Source: a virus
DNA: 35,839 bases
IMG/VR virus record: IMGVR_UViG_3300026531_000007
Span: 1-35,839 of that record
Strand: one strand, 5' to 3'
Position 1 is the first letter of the stretch; the number at the start of each line of letters is the position of its first letter. The notes under the pieces were generated by a model. The model saw only the letters and a program-made list of their open reading frames with translations. It was not told the origin of the DNA and did no database searches. This document shows, in pieces, positions 1-8,292 of the stretch. A program made the translations under genes and the position numbers.

Positions 1-12
1 AAAACCGAAAAC

Positions 13-41
13 TTGACCGCCTTACCAACGTCTGGTAAAAT
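13..41 (+). promoter_or_regulatory. Host promoter of tRNA-Glu
   Basis: TTGACC at 13-18 and TAAAAT at 36-41 are separated by 17 bases, with TGG just before the -10 (extended -10). The predicted start lies about 5 bases before the tRNA. This is a standard sigma-70 type arrangement, and the pfkA promoter at the far end of the window also shows a TGG-extended -10. Confidence 0.7.
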
Positions 42-52
42 CCTGCCCGCTT

Positions 53-125
53 GCCCCCATCGTCTAGTGGCCCAGGACGCGGCCCTCTCAAGGCCGAAAC
101 CGGGGTTCAAACCCCCGTGGGGGCA
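53..125 (+). tRNA. tRNA-Glu (anticodon CUC)
   Basis: A full cloverleaf can be drawn. The acceptor GCCCCCA pairs with TGGGGGC. The anticodon stem CGGCC/GGCCG holds the loop CUCUCAA with anticodon CUC. The T stem is CGGGG/CCCCG with loop TTCAAAC, and the discriminator is A. CCA is not encoded. The 3' 14 bases lie inside the attachment core, so phage insertion leaves the tRNA intact. Its transcript now runs into the phage terminator at 164-186 instead of its own, which is 35.5 kb away at 35693. Confidence 0.95.
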
Positions 126-127
126 CA
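112..127. repeat. attL core (16-bp direct repeat)
   Basis: The 16 bases CCCCCGTGGGGGCACA are identical at 112-127 and 35676-35691, and the flanks diverge at once on both sides. The repeat covers the last part of the tRNA T stem and the acceptor 3' strand. The central GT of the C5-GT-G5 block is the likely two-base crossover for a serine recombinase. Confidence 0.9.
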
Positions 128-129
128 GT

Positions 130-141
130 TACATAGGCAAC
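130..141. other. Right inverted arm of attP (in attL)
   Basis: TACATAGGCAAC is the exact reverse complement of the 12 bases at 35659-35670. In the excised circle the two arms flank the core, 23 bases apart. It is phage-derived because it lies inside the repeat-bounded element. Confidence 0.8.
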
Positions 142-163
142 TTTTTAGCCTTCCCATTAAAAA

Positions 164-186
164 AGCCCGCTCATCATGAGCGGGCT
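164..186. terminator. Bidirectional intrinsic terminator, prophage left end
   Basis: A perfect stem (AGCCCGCTCA/TGAGCGGGCT) with a 3-base loop is flanked by an A tract on the left and a T tract on the right, so it can act on both strands. In the lysogen it ends the minus-strand late operon and also the tRNA-Glu transcript. In the circular phage it would also end the recombinase transcript. The stop codon of the last late gene (174-176, minus) and the phage-form recombinase stop (177-179, plus) are adjacent within it. Confidence 0.85.
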
Positions 187-401
187 TTTTGCGCTTTTTT
201 CTCGCAACACTGCTTCCGAATACGACCGAGGTCGCAGGCGATGGCGAACAGCCGCTCTTCCACCGTCATCGCCTCCCACTCCTTACACGAGTACTTCTTC
301 TGCCGCCTTTCGGCGTCCTTGCGCAGTTCCTTCAGGCGAATGCGTTTGATCTTTGCCTTACCTCGTTGCTTCTTTTTCTTCTTCCGCTCTTCGTTACTCA
401 T
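174..401 (-). CDS. Small basic phage protein, last gene of late operon
   Basis: 75 residues, very rich in lysine and arginine (a KKKKK run near residue 6), with three cysteines. I do not recognise the family. The ATG at 401 is preceded by GAGGAGG six bases upstream and overlaps the previous gene's stop by 8 bases, which decides this start over a longer in-frame one at 458. The charge suggests nucleic-acid binding, but that is inference. The stop lies inside the bidirectional terminator, so this is the true end of the late transcript. Confidence 0.65.
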   Translation of the reverse strand: MSNEERKKKKKQRGKAKIKRIRLKELRKDAERRQKKYSCKEWEAMTVEERLFAIACDLGRIRKQCCEKKAQKARS

Positions 402-732
402 CGATGACCTCCTCGACAGCCGTGGGCGGCTGCTCGTATTCCGGATCGTACCAATCAACTACAGTCACATGCAAATCACCCGATTCGTCGGTTTCTGCAA
501 TTACAATAGGGTTAGCAGGCAGTACGGTAACCTCTATTTCAGCCAGCTCTTCCGGAGCAAGCTCAGAGAGAGAAAATTCTTCTGATGCTATTTCTGTTTC
601 TTGTGTTACCGCACCCGTGTCGTCACGTTCGACCTCAAAGAGGTGCGCGACCAGAATCCTACCCGGCAACCAGATGTATTCCAAGCGCAATCTTGGTAGT
701 CCGGCTTGTGGAACTTTTTTGAATTTAATCAT
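394..732 (-). CDS. Acidic late protein after tail fibre
   Basis: 112 residues, acidic in the C-terminal half, no signal peptide or membrane segment. The start ATG at 732 has GAGGTGA upstream. It lies 8 bases after the tail-fibre gene. The position directly downstream of a receptor-binding protein is where tail-fibre accessory or assembly genes often lie, but the sequence shows no known domain. Function is unknown. Confidence 0.7.
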   Translation of the reverse strand: MIKFKKVPQAGLPRLRLEYIWLPGRILVAHLFEVERDDTGAVTQETEIASEEFSLSELAPEELAEIEVTVLPANPIVIAETDESGDLHVTVVDWYDPEYEQPPTAVEEVIDE

Positions 733-740
733 GTGTCACC

Positions 741-2033
741 TCACTTCCAGCGTCCAATAGCCATCAAGTAGCCCGAATGACCACCAGTCGTCAATGCTCT
801 CCATGTCACTGTTGTTGTTGTAACGTTATAGTAGACATGGAAGTCTCCGTCGCGCACTGCGTGACCCGACACGGCGGGAACCGTAAAGAAGACAGCGGGA
901 AAGGTCCACGTATAGTTTGATCCTCCCTCTACACTTACAGGAGCGGCCCAGCATATTTGGAGCCCGCTCGGGAACCTTACACATTCACCGTCTCCGGCGA
1001 TGTGCAAGATTGCGCCGCTGTCCCACACCTTCCTCCACGCGCTCCATGTGCCTACGTAATACGTGCGCATCCATATCGTATCATCTACAGTGGTAGCAAT
1101 GTAGGGATAGGCTACCTGTACAACCCTATCGGCGTATCTCACAACCAGTACATAAAAATACCGCGCTACGCCAATCGGGGGCCCATTTGGAGCATCCGAC
1201 CGCATCAAATAATCACTGACACCAGGCTCTGTCAGCGTATTCCAGTCGCGCGTACTGGCCTCGGATGCTGTATTTGCATTGAAACGATCATCAATCTTGT
1301 CCTCAGTCGCGAACGCATCAGGGGCGAGGCCACGCAAAAAGTCGGCATCGAGGCCGCTCCCCGCACCATCCGCCAATTTTATACGTGCCACTAAATCCCC
1401 TGGAACCATGTCGTACGGGGTCACATTGTGGGGGTTGTTGCGGTTGTTTTTGTGATCGTCCAAATCGTTCTGCGTACTGGCAAGGTCACTCGCCCTCGCT
1501 GCTCCAATGTCCGCAGGCGTGAGAGGGTCGCTCCCGCCTATAGCGTGCCGAGAAGCGTGCTGGGCCAGCCCACTCATCCATATTCGTCGATCGGTAATAT
1601 CACTTGCACCAAGATTCTGCGCGTTTGCCGCCACATATACTTCAGCCAACGGCAAATCCCAATTGTCGTTATCCTGCGCAGGGACAGGCGCCACAGGGGC
1701 AGCCGCCGCCTCTCCCGCGATCACCATCCGCACGAACCCGCCGCTGCTTTTCGACCTTCGCAACACCACCAGGTCAATCCGCGGATTTGCCGTATCCGGC
1801 GGCTGCAAAGTCAATGGCTTCACGCTCTCTCGCCGCGCATAAAAGCCACGCACCACTGCCACACCGCCCGCCACGTTCACCACCAGCCCTGATGACGCTG
1901 GCGTGACCTCAAACTCGCCATAAATCCCCCGCTTCACGCCATCGGGCACGCCGTGCATATTTGTCTCCCACTCCTCCCATTGTTCTTCATCCAAAATATA
2001 CGAACCTCTGAACGGATACTCCCAATCGCTCAT
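741..2033 (-). CDS. Tail fibre / receptor-binding protein with pyocin-knob-like C-terminus
   Basis: 430 residues. The N-terminal ~150 residues resemble tail-proximal baseplate-attachment modules (SGLVVNVAGGVAVVRGFYA). Collagen-poor fibre motifs follow: HAIGGSDPLTPADIGA near residue 163 and DDHKNNRNNPHNVT near 192, both typical of phage fibres. A later segment (DYLMRSDAPNG to TWSAWRKVWDSG, about 275-340) matches the pyocin-knob type fold. The C-terminal ~90 residues form a beta-rich tip likely to contact the host surface. Start ATG with GAGGAGG upstream. It is the last large structural gene after the hub, as expected for the receptor-binding protein. Confidence 0.85.
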   Translation of the reverse strand: MSDWEYPFRGSYILDEEQWEEWETNMHGVPDGVKRGIYGEFEVTPASSGLVVNVAGGVAVVRGFYARRESVKPLTLQPPDTANPRIDLVVLRRSKSSGGFVRMVIAGEAAAAPVAPVPAQDNDNWDLPLAEVYVAANAQNLGASDITDRRIWMSGLAQHASRHAIGGSDPLTPADIGAARASDLASTQNDLDDHKNNRNNPHNVTPYDMVPGDLVARIKLADGAGSGLDADFLRGLAPDAFATEDKIDDRFNANTASEASTRDWNTLTEPGVSDYLMRSDAPNGPPIGVARYFYVLVVRYADRVVQVAYPYIATTVDDTIWMRTYYVGTWSAWRKVWDSGAILHIAGDGECVRFPSGLQICWAAPVSVEGGSNYTWTFPAVFFTVPAVSGHAVRDGDFHVYYNVTTTTVTWRALTTGGHSGYLMAIGRWK

Positions 2034-2055
2034 CGTTCACACCTCCTCTCAGGCT

Positions 2056-3150
2056 TCAGGCTGTTTCGAGCAACCTCACGCGTCTATCCACGCCCAAACC
2101 ATCATCCAACCACGACGGGCTATTCAAATGCATACTCTCTACCAACGATAGTCTCAACTGCCGCCCGCCCTTGTTGTCATACGTCACCACGACACCTTTT
2201 ACGGTCATCATGTGCACCCCGTCGGGCAGATGCACAGGGAACACATCACCAATCCACCAATCCATACGCCATCGCAGCCCTATCAAACTGTCATTCGCCA
2301 GCAGCGCATCTGCGGCCCAGCCCCCGCCTCGCGCCGCCAGCGCCGCATACGCTCTCTGTCTCAACGACGATTCCACTGAAAAGCGGCTATCATTCACAAA
2401 ATCCTCGCGCCAGCCATAAGACTGCACTAAGGCGCCATTCTGCACCTGCACCAACAAGCGATCAACGCCTTCGCCAGCACCACCGGCCACCAGCGCCGTT
2501 GCCCGCGGCACGCTAAACGCCCAGTCTACTCGACTTGCAGTCCCCACGCTCTCGCTGATCTCTATCGCCCGTTCCACAGGCTCACGAACGACCAACGCCC
2601 CGTCGTCGCCAAATGCGAACACCACCTTGCCCACTAATGCAATATCAGCCAGCAAATCCAGCAAGCCATCGAAACGTGCCCGTGCCTCCACGGTTCCCCC
2701 CACCTCAGGGTCGTCCGGCAACACCAGCCACCTATACCCATATTGACGTGCAGGCAATGCATCAGCGCCTATATTGCGACGCAAATAATACAACAATGCC
2801 CCCGAGGCCTGCCCCTCAAAAACGTCCTCCGCCTGAGCGCCCCAATTTCCGCTCGGCTCCGGCCACGCCCGCGCATTGGCAAGTCGTCCCATCTCATCCA
2901 CCACGGCAAGCGTAACCTCTCTTTGCACCTCATCTCCCGACCCGCGCCCCGAATCCACAAACATGCGATGCACCACACGACCATCGTTGTCGCAGGCTTC
3001 GAAACCCTCCACCTCCGAAGGCGGCACAGACAGCCCAGCGACAGTCACCAGCCCGCGCCCCACGGCATGAAGTTCGTAGACCACCTGCGCCTGCGAAACT
3101 GTTACCTCACCCTGCCGCTTACCGCCTATTACTGGACACCACCTAATCAT
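2056..3150 (-). CDS. Siphovirus Gp37-like tail hub protein
   Basis: 364 residues. Position (after the distal tail protein, before the fibre) and the beta-rich sequence with a conserved C-terminal WRMDWWIGDVF segment fit the Siphovirus ReqiPepy6 Gp37-like family, a tail-tip or baseplate hub component. The upstream TAG stop is immediately followed by GTG (3153) and ATG (3150). GGGAG lies 8 bases before the ATG, so I prefer ATG, but GTG is possible. No peptidoglycan hydrolase motif is seen. Confidence 0.75.
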   Translation of the reverse strand: MIRWCPVIGGKRQGEVTVSQAQVVYELHAVGRGLVTVAGLSVPPSEVEGFEACDNDGRVVHRMFVDSGRGSGDEVQREVTLAVVDEMGRLANARAWPEPSGNWGAQAEDVFEGQASGALLYYLRRNIGADALPARQYGYRWLVLPDDPEVGGTVEARARFDGLLDLLADIALVGKVVFAFGDDGALVVREPVERAIEISESVGTASRVDWAFSVPRATALVAGGAGEGVDRLLVQVQNGALVQSYGWREDFVNDSRFSVESSLRQRAYAALAARGGGWAADALLANDSLIGLRWRMDWWIGDVFPVHLPDGVHMMTVKGVVVTYDNKGGRQLRLSLVESMHLNSPSWLDDGLGVDRRVRLLETA

Positions 3151-3153
3151 CAC

Positions 3154-3963
3154 CTATACTCCCAGGTACTCATTCGCGTACCACATCTCCACACGTGTCG
3201 CTACTGTGGGGGCTGTCACTGTCACCGTGATATGGTTGTCGCCGCGCGCCAACGACCACAGCGCACCGCCCACATCACCCATCACCGACGTGCCATTTCC
3301 GTCGTAAACCGACCCAGCGCCAGGGCGTGTTGTGATATGGAGTACCTCCCCTGCTCCCAAGGCACGATTCACCAACAATGTCTTCCCTGTCGTCACATTG
3401 CGTAGTTCCCATCTACCGCCTGGCCCTGTCAATCGCCACCGCGGCCAAGCCTCCACCTCGCCGGCATTACTCACTGTCACATCGGCAAACGTGCTTCCCG
3501 CCAGCACATAAAACGGGAATCCCATGGGATACGCCAGCGGGCGCTCGGCTGCGGTGAACTCGCGATAAAACTCATTCGCGCTCAAAAAGAACGGCCACAT
3601 CAGACGAAACATCAACACCCCTTTATACGCCCCCGGCATCTCCCGCATAGTATCCAGGCCACCCACATAGTACGCCCTCCCTTGCCCAGTACGGTTACGC
3701 GTCACTGTCAGCGTTCCAGTAGGTATCGCCAACGCCGTCACCAAATCCGCCCACGCAGCCTTGGCAACTACCACCGGCAATGTCACTGTACGCGTCTTCC
3801 ACCGATAGCCGGTCACATAGGATCCTGCGGCCTGCCCGCGTTTCACCGCCGTCACGTCAAGCGGTGGCGCATCCAAACCGCCCACCCCACGCACGATCAT
3901 CACCGGTAACCCGTCGCCCATTTCCAACACCACACCGTTGTCGTTCTTCCACACCGCTTTCAT
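3154..3963 (-). CDS. Distal tail protein (Dit-like)
   Basis: 269 residues. Layout matches phage distal tail/tail-component proteins: an N-terminal ring-forming domain (VMIVRGVGGLDAPP, then KRGQAAGSYVTGYRWKTRTVTLPV) and a C-terminal beta-sandwich (residues ~150-269) with a carbohydrate-binding-like pattern. It directly follows the tape measure gene with an ATGA stop-start overlap, the usual siphophage order. It would form the ring joining the tail tube to the hub. Confidence 0.85.
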   Translation of the reverse strand: MKAVWKNDNGVVLEMGDGLPVMIVRGVGGLDAPPLDVTAVKRGQAAGSYVTGYRWKTRTVTLPVVVAKAAWADLVTALAIPTGTLTVTRNRTGQGRAYYVGGLDTMREMPGAYKGVLMFRLMWPFFLSANEFYREFTAAERPLAYPMGFPFYVLAGSTFADVTVSNAGEVEAWPRWRLTGPGGRWELRNVTTGKTLLVNRALGAGEVLHITTRPGAGSVYDGNGTSVMGDVGGALWSLARGDNHITVTVTAPTVATRVEMWYANEYLGV

Positions 3964-6371
3964 CCCGGCATCTCCGTCACCCGAAGCACCCGCTGGGCAT
4001 ACAATAAATTCATCAGCGCCTCAGCATCCAGCCCCGCGGGCGCATGAATCACGATTTGCTCGCTACTCATGCTTTGCTGGTTGAAAACCGTCTGCCCGGG
4101 CGAATACCGTCCCAGCGCCTCCAACCCACGGGAAAAAGCAGGCAATTCTCCTGTCGCCAGACCCCGCAAATGCTCTCGCATGCCCATCAAAGACAATTCT
4201 ATCGGCGCGGGGCTATGTCTCTGCAACCATTCGGGAATAGAAATAGAGTCAAGCCACTTCTTCATCTCTTTCAAGCCTTGCCACACAAGACTTATCGCCT
4301 GCCGCATACCATCGAACGTCAATTTCAACCCCTGAAACACCAAGTCCACACCCGGAATACTCTCCCGTGCCCACTCGAAAGCCTCCTGCAGTTTGCCCCA
4401 CCCAACCAGGAAATCTTCGCGCAGCATGTTGACGAAGCCCAAAAACTTTTCCTTCAGGGTATCCACAGCGTTGGTGAGTCTCGTCGCCATGCTCTCGCGA
4501 ACCTCGGTGAAGCCGCCGAGTAATTTTGCCTCGACGTCAGCCCACGCCTGTTTGATGGCGTTCCATTTCTCGATGGACCAGTTTTTGAGCATGTCCAGCG
4601 CAGCGGGGAGAATGACGGTGTACCACGTCTTGATGACAAACCAACCGGCCTTCAGTCCCTCTATTACGGCTGCGGTCCTCTCGCGGATACCGCCCCAATC
4701 CTCAGCCCATGCTGCGGCCAACAGCCCAACAAGGGCAATGATGAGCGTTACAGGGTTAGCCAACGCTGCGACTGCCCCAGCGATACCAACAATCGTAGAC
4801 ACAATCGCCGCGGCAGCCAGGGCAGCCCCAATCGCTCCAATCGCCGCGGCTATCGCTGGGCCATGCTCCTGAATAAACGGAATTACCGTATCGTTGATAA
4901 ACGGCCCGACTGTCTGCCACAAATTGCTCAGCCACTCACGTAAGCGTTGCACTGCAGCCACAATACCATCAAACACTGCCACAGCGCCGCTGCCGCCAAC
5001 CCGCTCTAACGCATCCCGAAAACGGTTGCCCATCAGGCCGCCTTCCTGTAAACCATTGATTAACTGCCGCAGCCCATCCAGAAAACCGAATATCCTGCTT
5101 CCCATCTCATCACCGAAAACGGATGTCAAACTATCGTGTATCTCTGCAAACGACCGACTCCCGGTCACCAGATCACTGAACGCCGTCAGCACCGTTTCCA
5201 CCTTCTCGGCTACGCTATCCAGCACAGGCGCCAACAATCCCAGGGTGGCATTTACAAACGGCGCAACCGCATCGCCTACTTTTTGCAGGAACACCACCGC
5301 TCGTTGCTTTAGTTGCTGTAATCGAAACGCAACACCAGCAATACCCTGCGTCTGCGCTCGGAACGCCTCGTCTGTCGCTCCGGCGGCATGTTGCATAGCC
5401 TCCAGTTTCTCCGTGTACTGCTCGCTAAGCCCATCCGCAAGCGCCAACGCCAACGTTTGCCCCTCTATTTGACCGATGTAATCTTGCAATGGACGCCCGC
5501 TTTTTTCCGCAGCCTCCACAATGGCCTGCATCGCGCCGCCGAAGCCGAGCGACTGCAGCATCGCTTGTCCGTTCTCGTATCCAAGTCGCTTGATCAGTTT
5601 TGCCGTGGCGTCCGTCGGGGCCATCAATGATTGCAGCGCAGCACGCATCTGGGTACTCACCTCTGCCGCACTTCCCGTCACGCCTGTTGCCGTTGCCATC
5701 ACTGCAAACAGATCCTGCATCGACAAGCCCATGCTCGCCGCCAGTGGCGTCACTCTGCCAATACTGCTCGCGAGTTCCGGGAACGTTGTCTGCCCAAGTT
5801 GCACTGTACGCATCGCCAGATCGGATACTTGCTGCACTGCCTCTGCGCTTGTATCTCCATAGGCTTTCGTCACCGCACTTGTCAAATTAATGGCGTCTGC
5901 CGTCTGGGCCAACCCTGCTGTCGCCGCCTTCGCATTGATCGCCAGCACCTCCATGGTGTCATCCGTCGCCCCAAAAGCTGAAACCACTTGGTACAGACCG
6001 CCCGCCAGGTCATCTGTCGTCTTTCCCATTTGCACCGACAGATTCTGCAACTCGCCCTTCCACGTACCGACGTGCGCCGCGGCCTCACTTCCCAGCGAGG
6101 CCACATTCGCCATAGCAGCGTTCAACTGGTTGCTCGCCTGCAACGCCACGCCAGCGCCCGCCGCCATAGCCGCTGTCACGCCAGCCACGCCCAGGGCTGC
6201 CCACTTCGCCATCTTCGCGATACCGCGTAGTCCCTTGGCGAACGCCGCTTTCCCCATCTCTCCGGCGCGTTGCAGTTCCTTCGCAACTTGTCGTTTCACC
6301 GCCTTCAGCGTAACGGCCATTTTGCGCAGGTCAAGAACAACATCAATTACCGCTTCACCCAGATCCATCAT
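3960..6371 (-). CDS. Tail tape measure protein
   Basis: 803 residues. After an N-terminal helical stretch and a hydrophobic segment (~55-80), residues ~85-330 show the TP901-type tape measure core (LNAAMANVASLGSEAA, then QMGKTTDDLAGGLYQVVSAFG, then MRAALQSLMAPT). Further helical and alanine-rich membrane-like segments follow near 505-560. At the family rule of about 0.15 nm per residue the tail would be roughly 120 nm. Two in-frame ATGs (6371, 6368) are present; GAGG lies five bases before the first. The start overlaps the GT-like frame by 17 bases, implying coupled translation. Confidence 0.93.
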   Translation of the reverse strand: MMDLGEAVIDVVLDLRKMAVTLKAVKRQVAKELQRAGEMGKAAFAKGLRGIAKMAKWAALGVAGVTAAMAAGAGVALQASNQLNAAMANVASLGSEAAAHVGTWKGELQNLSVQMGKTTDDLAGGLYQVVSAFGATDDTMEVLAINAKAATAGLAQTADAINLTSAVTKAYGDTSAEAVQQVSDLAMRTVQLGQTTFPELASSIGRVTPLAASMGLSMQDLFAVMATATGVTGSAAEVSTQMRAALQSLMAPTDATAKLIKRLGYENGQAMLQSLGFGGAMQAIVEAAEKSGRPLQDYIGQIEGQTLALALADGLSEQYTEKLEAMQHAAGATDEAFRAQTQGIAGVAFRLQQLKQRAVVFLQKVGDAVAPFVNATLGLLAPVLDSVAEKVETVLTAFSDLVTGSRSFAEIHDSLTSVFGDEMGSRIFGFLDGLRQLINGLQEGGLMGNRFRDALERVGGSGAVAVFDGIVAAVQRLREWLSNLWQTVGPFINDTVIPFIQEHGPAIAAAIGAIGAALAAAAIVSTIVGIAGAVAALANPVTLIIALVGLLAAAWAEDWGGIRERTAAVIEGLKAGWFVIKTWYTVILPAALDMLKNWSIEKWNAIKQAWADVEAKLLGGFTEVRESMATRLTNAVDTLKEKFLGFVNMLREDFLVGWGKLQEAFEWARESIPGVDLVFQGLKLTFDGMRQAISLVWQGLKEMKKWLDSISIPEWLQRHSPAPIELSLMGMREHLRGLATGELPAFSRGLEALGRYSPGQTVFNQQSMSSEQIVIHAPAGLDAEALMNLLYAQRVLRVTEMPG

Positions 6372-6995
6372 TACGCCTCACAAAACGCACGCCAATACCT
6401 GCTGCCTGCAACACCGCAGGACGCACCACCCGTCCTCGCGGTATCGCCTCGGTCAGGGGGGAAATTTCCCGCAGCAACCGCTCGGCTTCCTGTGGCTTAC
6501 CCAATGCTGCGCTTACGCCCAACGCCACCGCCAGCACGAAGTCGGAGCGGGCCTCCTCGGCCAGCACACTTGCGGCTTTGTACTCCCGCGCCGACTTCAG
6601 TGCACCAGGCGGCACCCCAAGCCACAGGGCTGCCCGCGCCTCTATCGCCGCGAACGTGCGCGCGATGGCCGAGGCCTGGACGGCCCCGCTTCCTCTTTTG
6701 GGGGCAGGTCGTCCAAATACCGCGCCATCACGTCGCCATACCATTTCAGGAAACGCACCACCCGCATAAATGAGAGCGACGCAGGCAATTCTGGAGCCAC
6801 CAAACGCGCCACGACACGCATTTCCTCGGCCAACGATTCCGAAAATGAGATCTCATCCTCATCAACGCCGCCGAGCGCGGCAAACCTGTCCATCACCTCC
6901 GGCGACAAATCCGCGGGGTGTGTCACAGGCACTCGCCGCCCCTCAACAACGACTTCCAAAGGCTCCACGCCTTCGTCTAAATTCAAAACGGGCAC
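6355..6995 (-). CDS. Tail assembly chaperone GT-like frameshift product
   Basis: Predicted fusion made when ribosomes slip -1 at CCCAAAA (6702 to 6696): 100 residues from the GTG at 6995, then about 113 residues in the -1 frame, giving about 213 residues. Downstream residues begin RGSGAVQASAI and continue as an alanine-rich helical domain. Position directly before the tape measure gene, long overlap of two frames and the slip direction match the lambda G/GT arrangement, in which the longer product binds the tape measure protein and recruits tail tube protein. The frameshift is inferred from sequence; no efficiency can be stated. Confidence 0.75.
6642..6995 (-). CDS. Tail assembly chaperone G-like
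   Basis: 117 residues, starting at GTG 6995 with AGGAGG six bases upstream. It opens with a beta segment containing VVVEGRRVPVTHPADLSP, as in many G-like chaperones, followed by helices and an arginine-proline C-terminus. The last ~100 bases overlap the GT-like frame. Between tail tube and tape measure, this is the unshifted product of the chaperone pair. Confidence 0.8.
   Translation of the reverse strand: MPVLNLDEGVEPLEVVVEGRRVPVTHPADLSPEVMDRFAALGGVDEDEISFSESLAEEMRVVARLVAPELPASLSFMRVVRFLKWYGDVMARYLDDLPPKEEAGPSRPRPSRARSRR
6696..6702 (-). promoter_or_regulatory. Putative -1 ribosomal slippery site CCCAAAA
   Basis: On the minus strand the zero-frame codons read CCC CCA AAA GAG. The heptamer C-CCA-AAA fits the X-XXY-YYZ rule for -1 slippage. 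The frame it would enter is exactly that of the downstream GT-like ORF, which lies at -1 relative to the G-like ORF. Re-pairing would be CCC and AAA. The GC-rich bases that follow could support a stimulatory structure, but I have not folded them. Confidence 0.75.
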
Positions 6996-7007
6996 ACCTC
7001 ACCTCCT

Positions 7008-7586
7008 CTACTGGGCTTCAGCATCCTGATATTCCACTACGCCAAACCGCGCTGCGGGGTCGGTCGCGCTCAAGTCCTCCAGAGCATGGAACTCCACCGG
7101 AATCAGTACCTTGCCGTCCTTCTTGAACTCCTGCCCTACCTCGCCGCCGAAATATCCCCGCGGCACGTAATACTGGCCGGGGTAAGGCCCATAGGGCGAA
7201 TCCCCGCGGAAGAGAATGGCAAACTCCGCCACCTCACCGCCCAGATACAAGCCCATCGTCCGCGTGCCAATGGTGCCTGTGCTTGGCGGGGTATCATTCA
7301 CTTTCGCCCCGCCAATTGCAACCGCCAGATTCTCCAGCGTCGCTTCGACGAGTTTGGTCGCAATCGTCACGCCTTCTTTCGTCCGCGTCGCCTTCACTGG
7401 CCCCGTCCGCTGGTCAGTCTCATGCTCCGCAACGTCTTGCGACTTCGTCACCGTCACCCCGTCCGAGGTTTCACCCAAAAATACCCAGTCCCCGCTCGGC
7501 TCGGCAGTCAAATCAGGTTTGGCTTCGTCCGCCGGGGCAACATACAGTTTCCCCACGCCAGTCAGAATTTCATACGCGCTGTCCAT
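7008..7586 (-). CDS. Major tail tube protein
   Basis: 192 residues. The pattern VTVTKSQDVAEHETDQRTGPVKATRTKEGVTIATKL followed by EATLENLAVAIGG is characteristic of siphophage tail tube proteins of the phage-tail-tube-like family. It polymerises around the tape measure to form the tube. It lies between the neck genes and the chaperone pair, the canonical place. GGAGG lies 10 bases before the ATG. Confidence 0.9.
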   Translation of the reverse strand: MDSAYEILTGVGKLYVAPADEAKPDLTAEPSGDWVFLGETSDGVTVTKSQDVAEHETDQRTGPVKATRTKEGVTIATKLVEATLENLAVAIGGAKVNDTPPSTGTIGTRTMGLYLGGEVAEFAILFRGDSPYGPYPGQYYVPRGYFGGEVGQEFKKDGKVLIPVEFHALEDLSATDPAARFGVVEYQDAEAQ

Positions 7587-7588
7587 GA

Positions 7589-7876
7589 CTACTCATCCTC
7601 CTTCAGAATGTCCACAAAGCCATCTTTCTCCAGGCTCTGAGCCAGCGCTTCCGGGACCTCAGCCACCGTGCCAGGGCCGCCAATGCCGCCCACACCCCGG
7701 AAGGGACGCACCCGCACCTTGACTGTACCCGCGCCCTGCTGGCCTTCCTGAGCGCTCTCTTGTCCCTCGCCTGCTTCGACAGACAAGATGGGCTGCTGTT
7801 CCTCAACAGCCTTGGTCTCGCGTTTCTTACCTTTCGCAGTTTTCGCCTTGTTCTCCAACTGCTTTTCGTCCTTCAT
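7589..7876 (-). CDS. Small late protein between tail terminator and tube
   Basis: 95 residues. The first ~50 are lysine- and glutamate-rich and probably disordered. Residues ~50-95 form a compact module (VKVRVRPFRGVGGIGGPGTVAEVP, then ALAQSLEKDGFVDIL) resembling short phage proteins that accompany capsid or neck genes. GAGGAGG lies 7 bases before the ATG, and the start overlaps the previous stop as ATGA. Function unknown. Confidence 0.75.
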   Translation of the reverse strand: MKDEKQLENKAKTAKGKKRETKAVEEQQPILSVEAGEGQESAQEGQQGAGTVKVRVRPFRGVGGIGGPGTVAEVPEALAQSLEKDGFVDILKEDE

Positions 7877-8292
7877 GGCAACACCTCCTCGGCATACATC
7901 ATCGCCACCGGATACACACCCAGCGGCATCTTCAGAACCTCATCAAAATCAGGGAACAGGCCAACATCCAGCAGGAAAAAGTAAACCAGCGCCCTTCCTG
8001 CATCTGTTGCCACCTCAAAGCGCTCCCTGCGCTCCATCTGGCGCAGCGTCAGCGCCAATTGCGCCACCTCTGCATCCGTCGCGGCATACAGCCTCACCTC
8101 GGCCCGGCATCGTCCTGCCCCGGGAATCTCGCGCCACTGCCGTTCCAGGGTCACGACCGCCGCGGGGCTACCCACCGGCCATTCATCGCCGTAATGGTGC
8201 CGCGTCGCCACACGGCCTTCCACCGCCGCGCCCAGCGCCCCCTGCGCCAGATACGCCACCATCACCGCCATCGGATCTACCTGCTGCGCCAT
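7873..8292 (-). CDS. Tail terminator-like protein
   Basis: 139 residues. Gene order (adaptor, head closure, gp10-like, this gene, tube) makes this the expected tail terminator, which caps the tube and joins it to the neck. The sequence has an alpha/beta pattern (AAVVTLERQW, RCRAEVRLYA, ARALVYFFLLDVG-like strands) compatible with the gpU-type fold. Assignment rests mainly on position. Confidence 0.65.
   Translation of the reverse strand: MAQQVDPMAVMVAYLAQGALGAAVEGRVATRHHYGDEWPVGSPAAVVTLERQWREIPGAGRCRAEVRLYAATDAEVAQLALTLRQMERRERFEVATDAGRALVYFFLLDVGLFPDFDEVLKMPLGVYPVAMMYAEEVLP

Noticed and set aside
112-127. Tyrosine integrase-type att site only
   Set aside because: The tRNA target and 16-bp identity would fit one, but the 12-bp inverted arms, central GT and adjacent serine recombinase fit a serine system better; kept as an alternative to test.
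5890-7029. Plus-strand frame of 379 codons
   Set aside because: Antisense to the tape measure start and the G/GT pair, both strongly supported.
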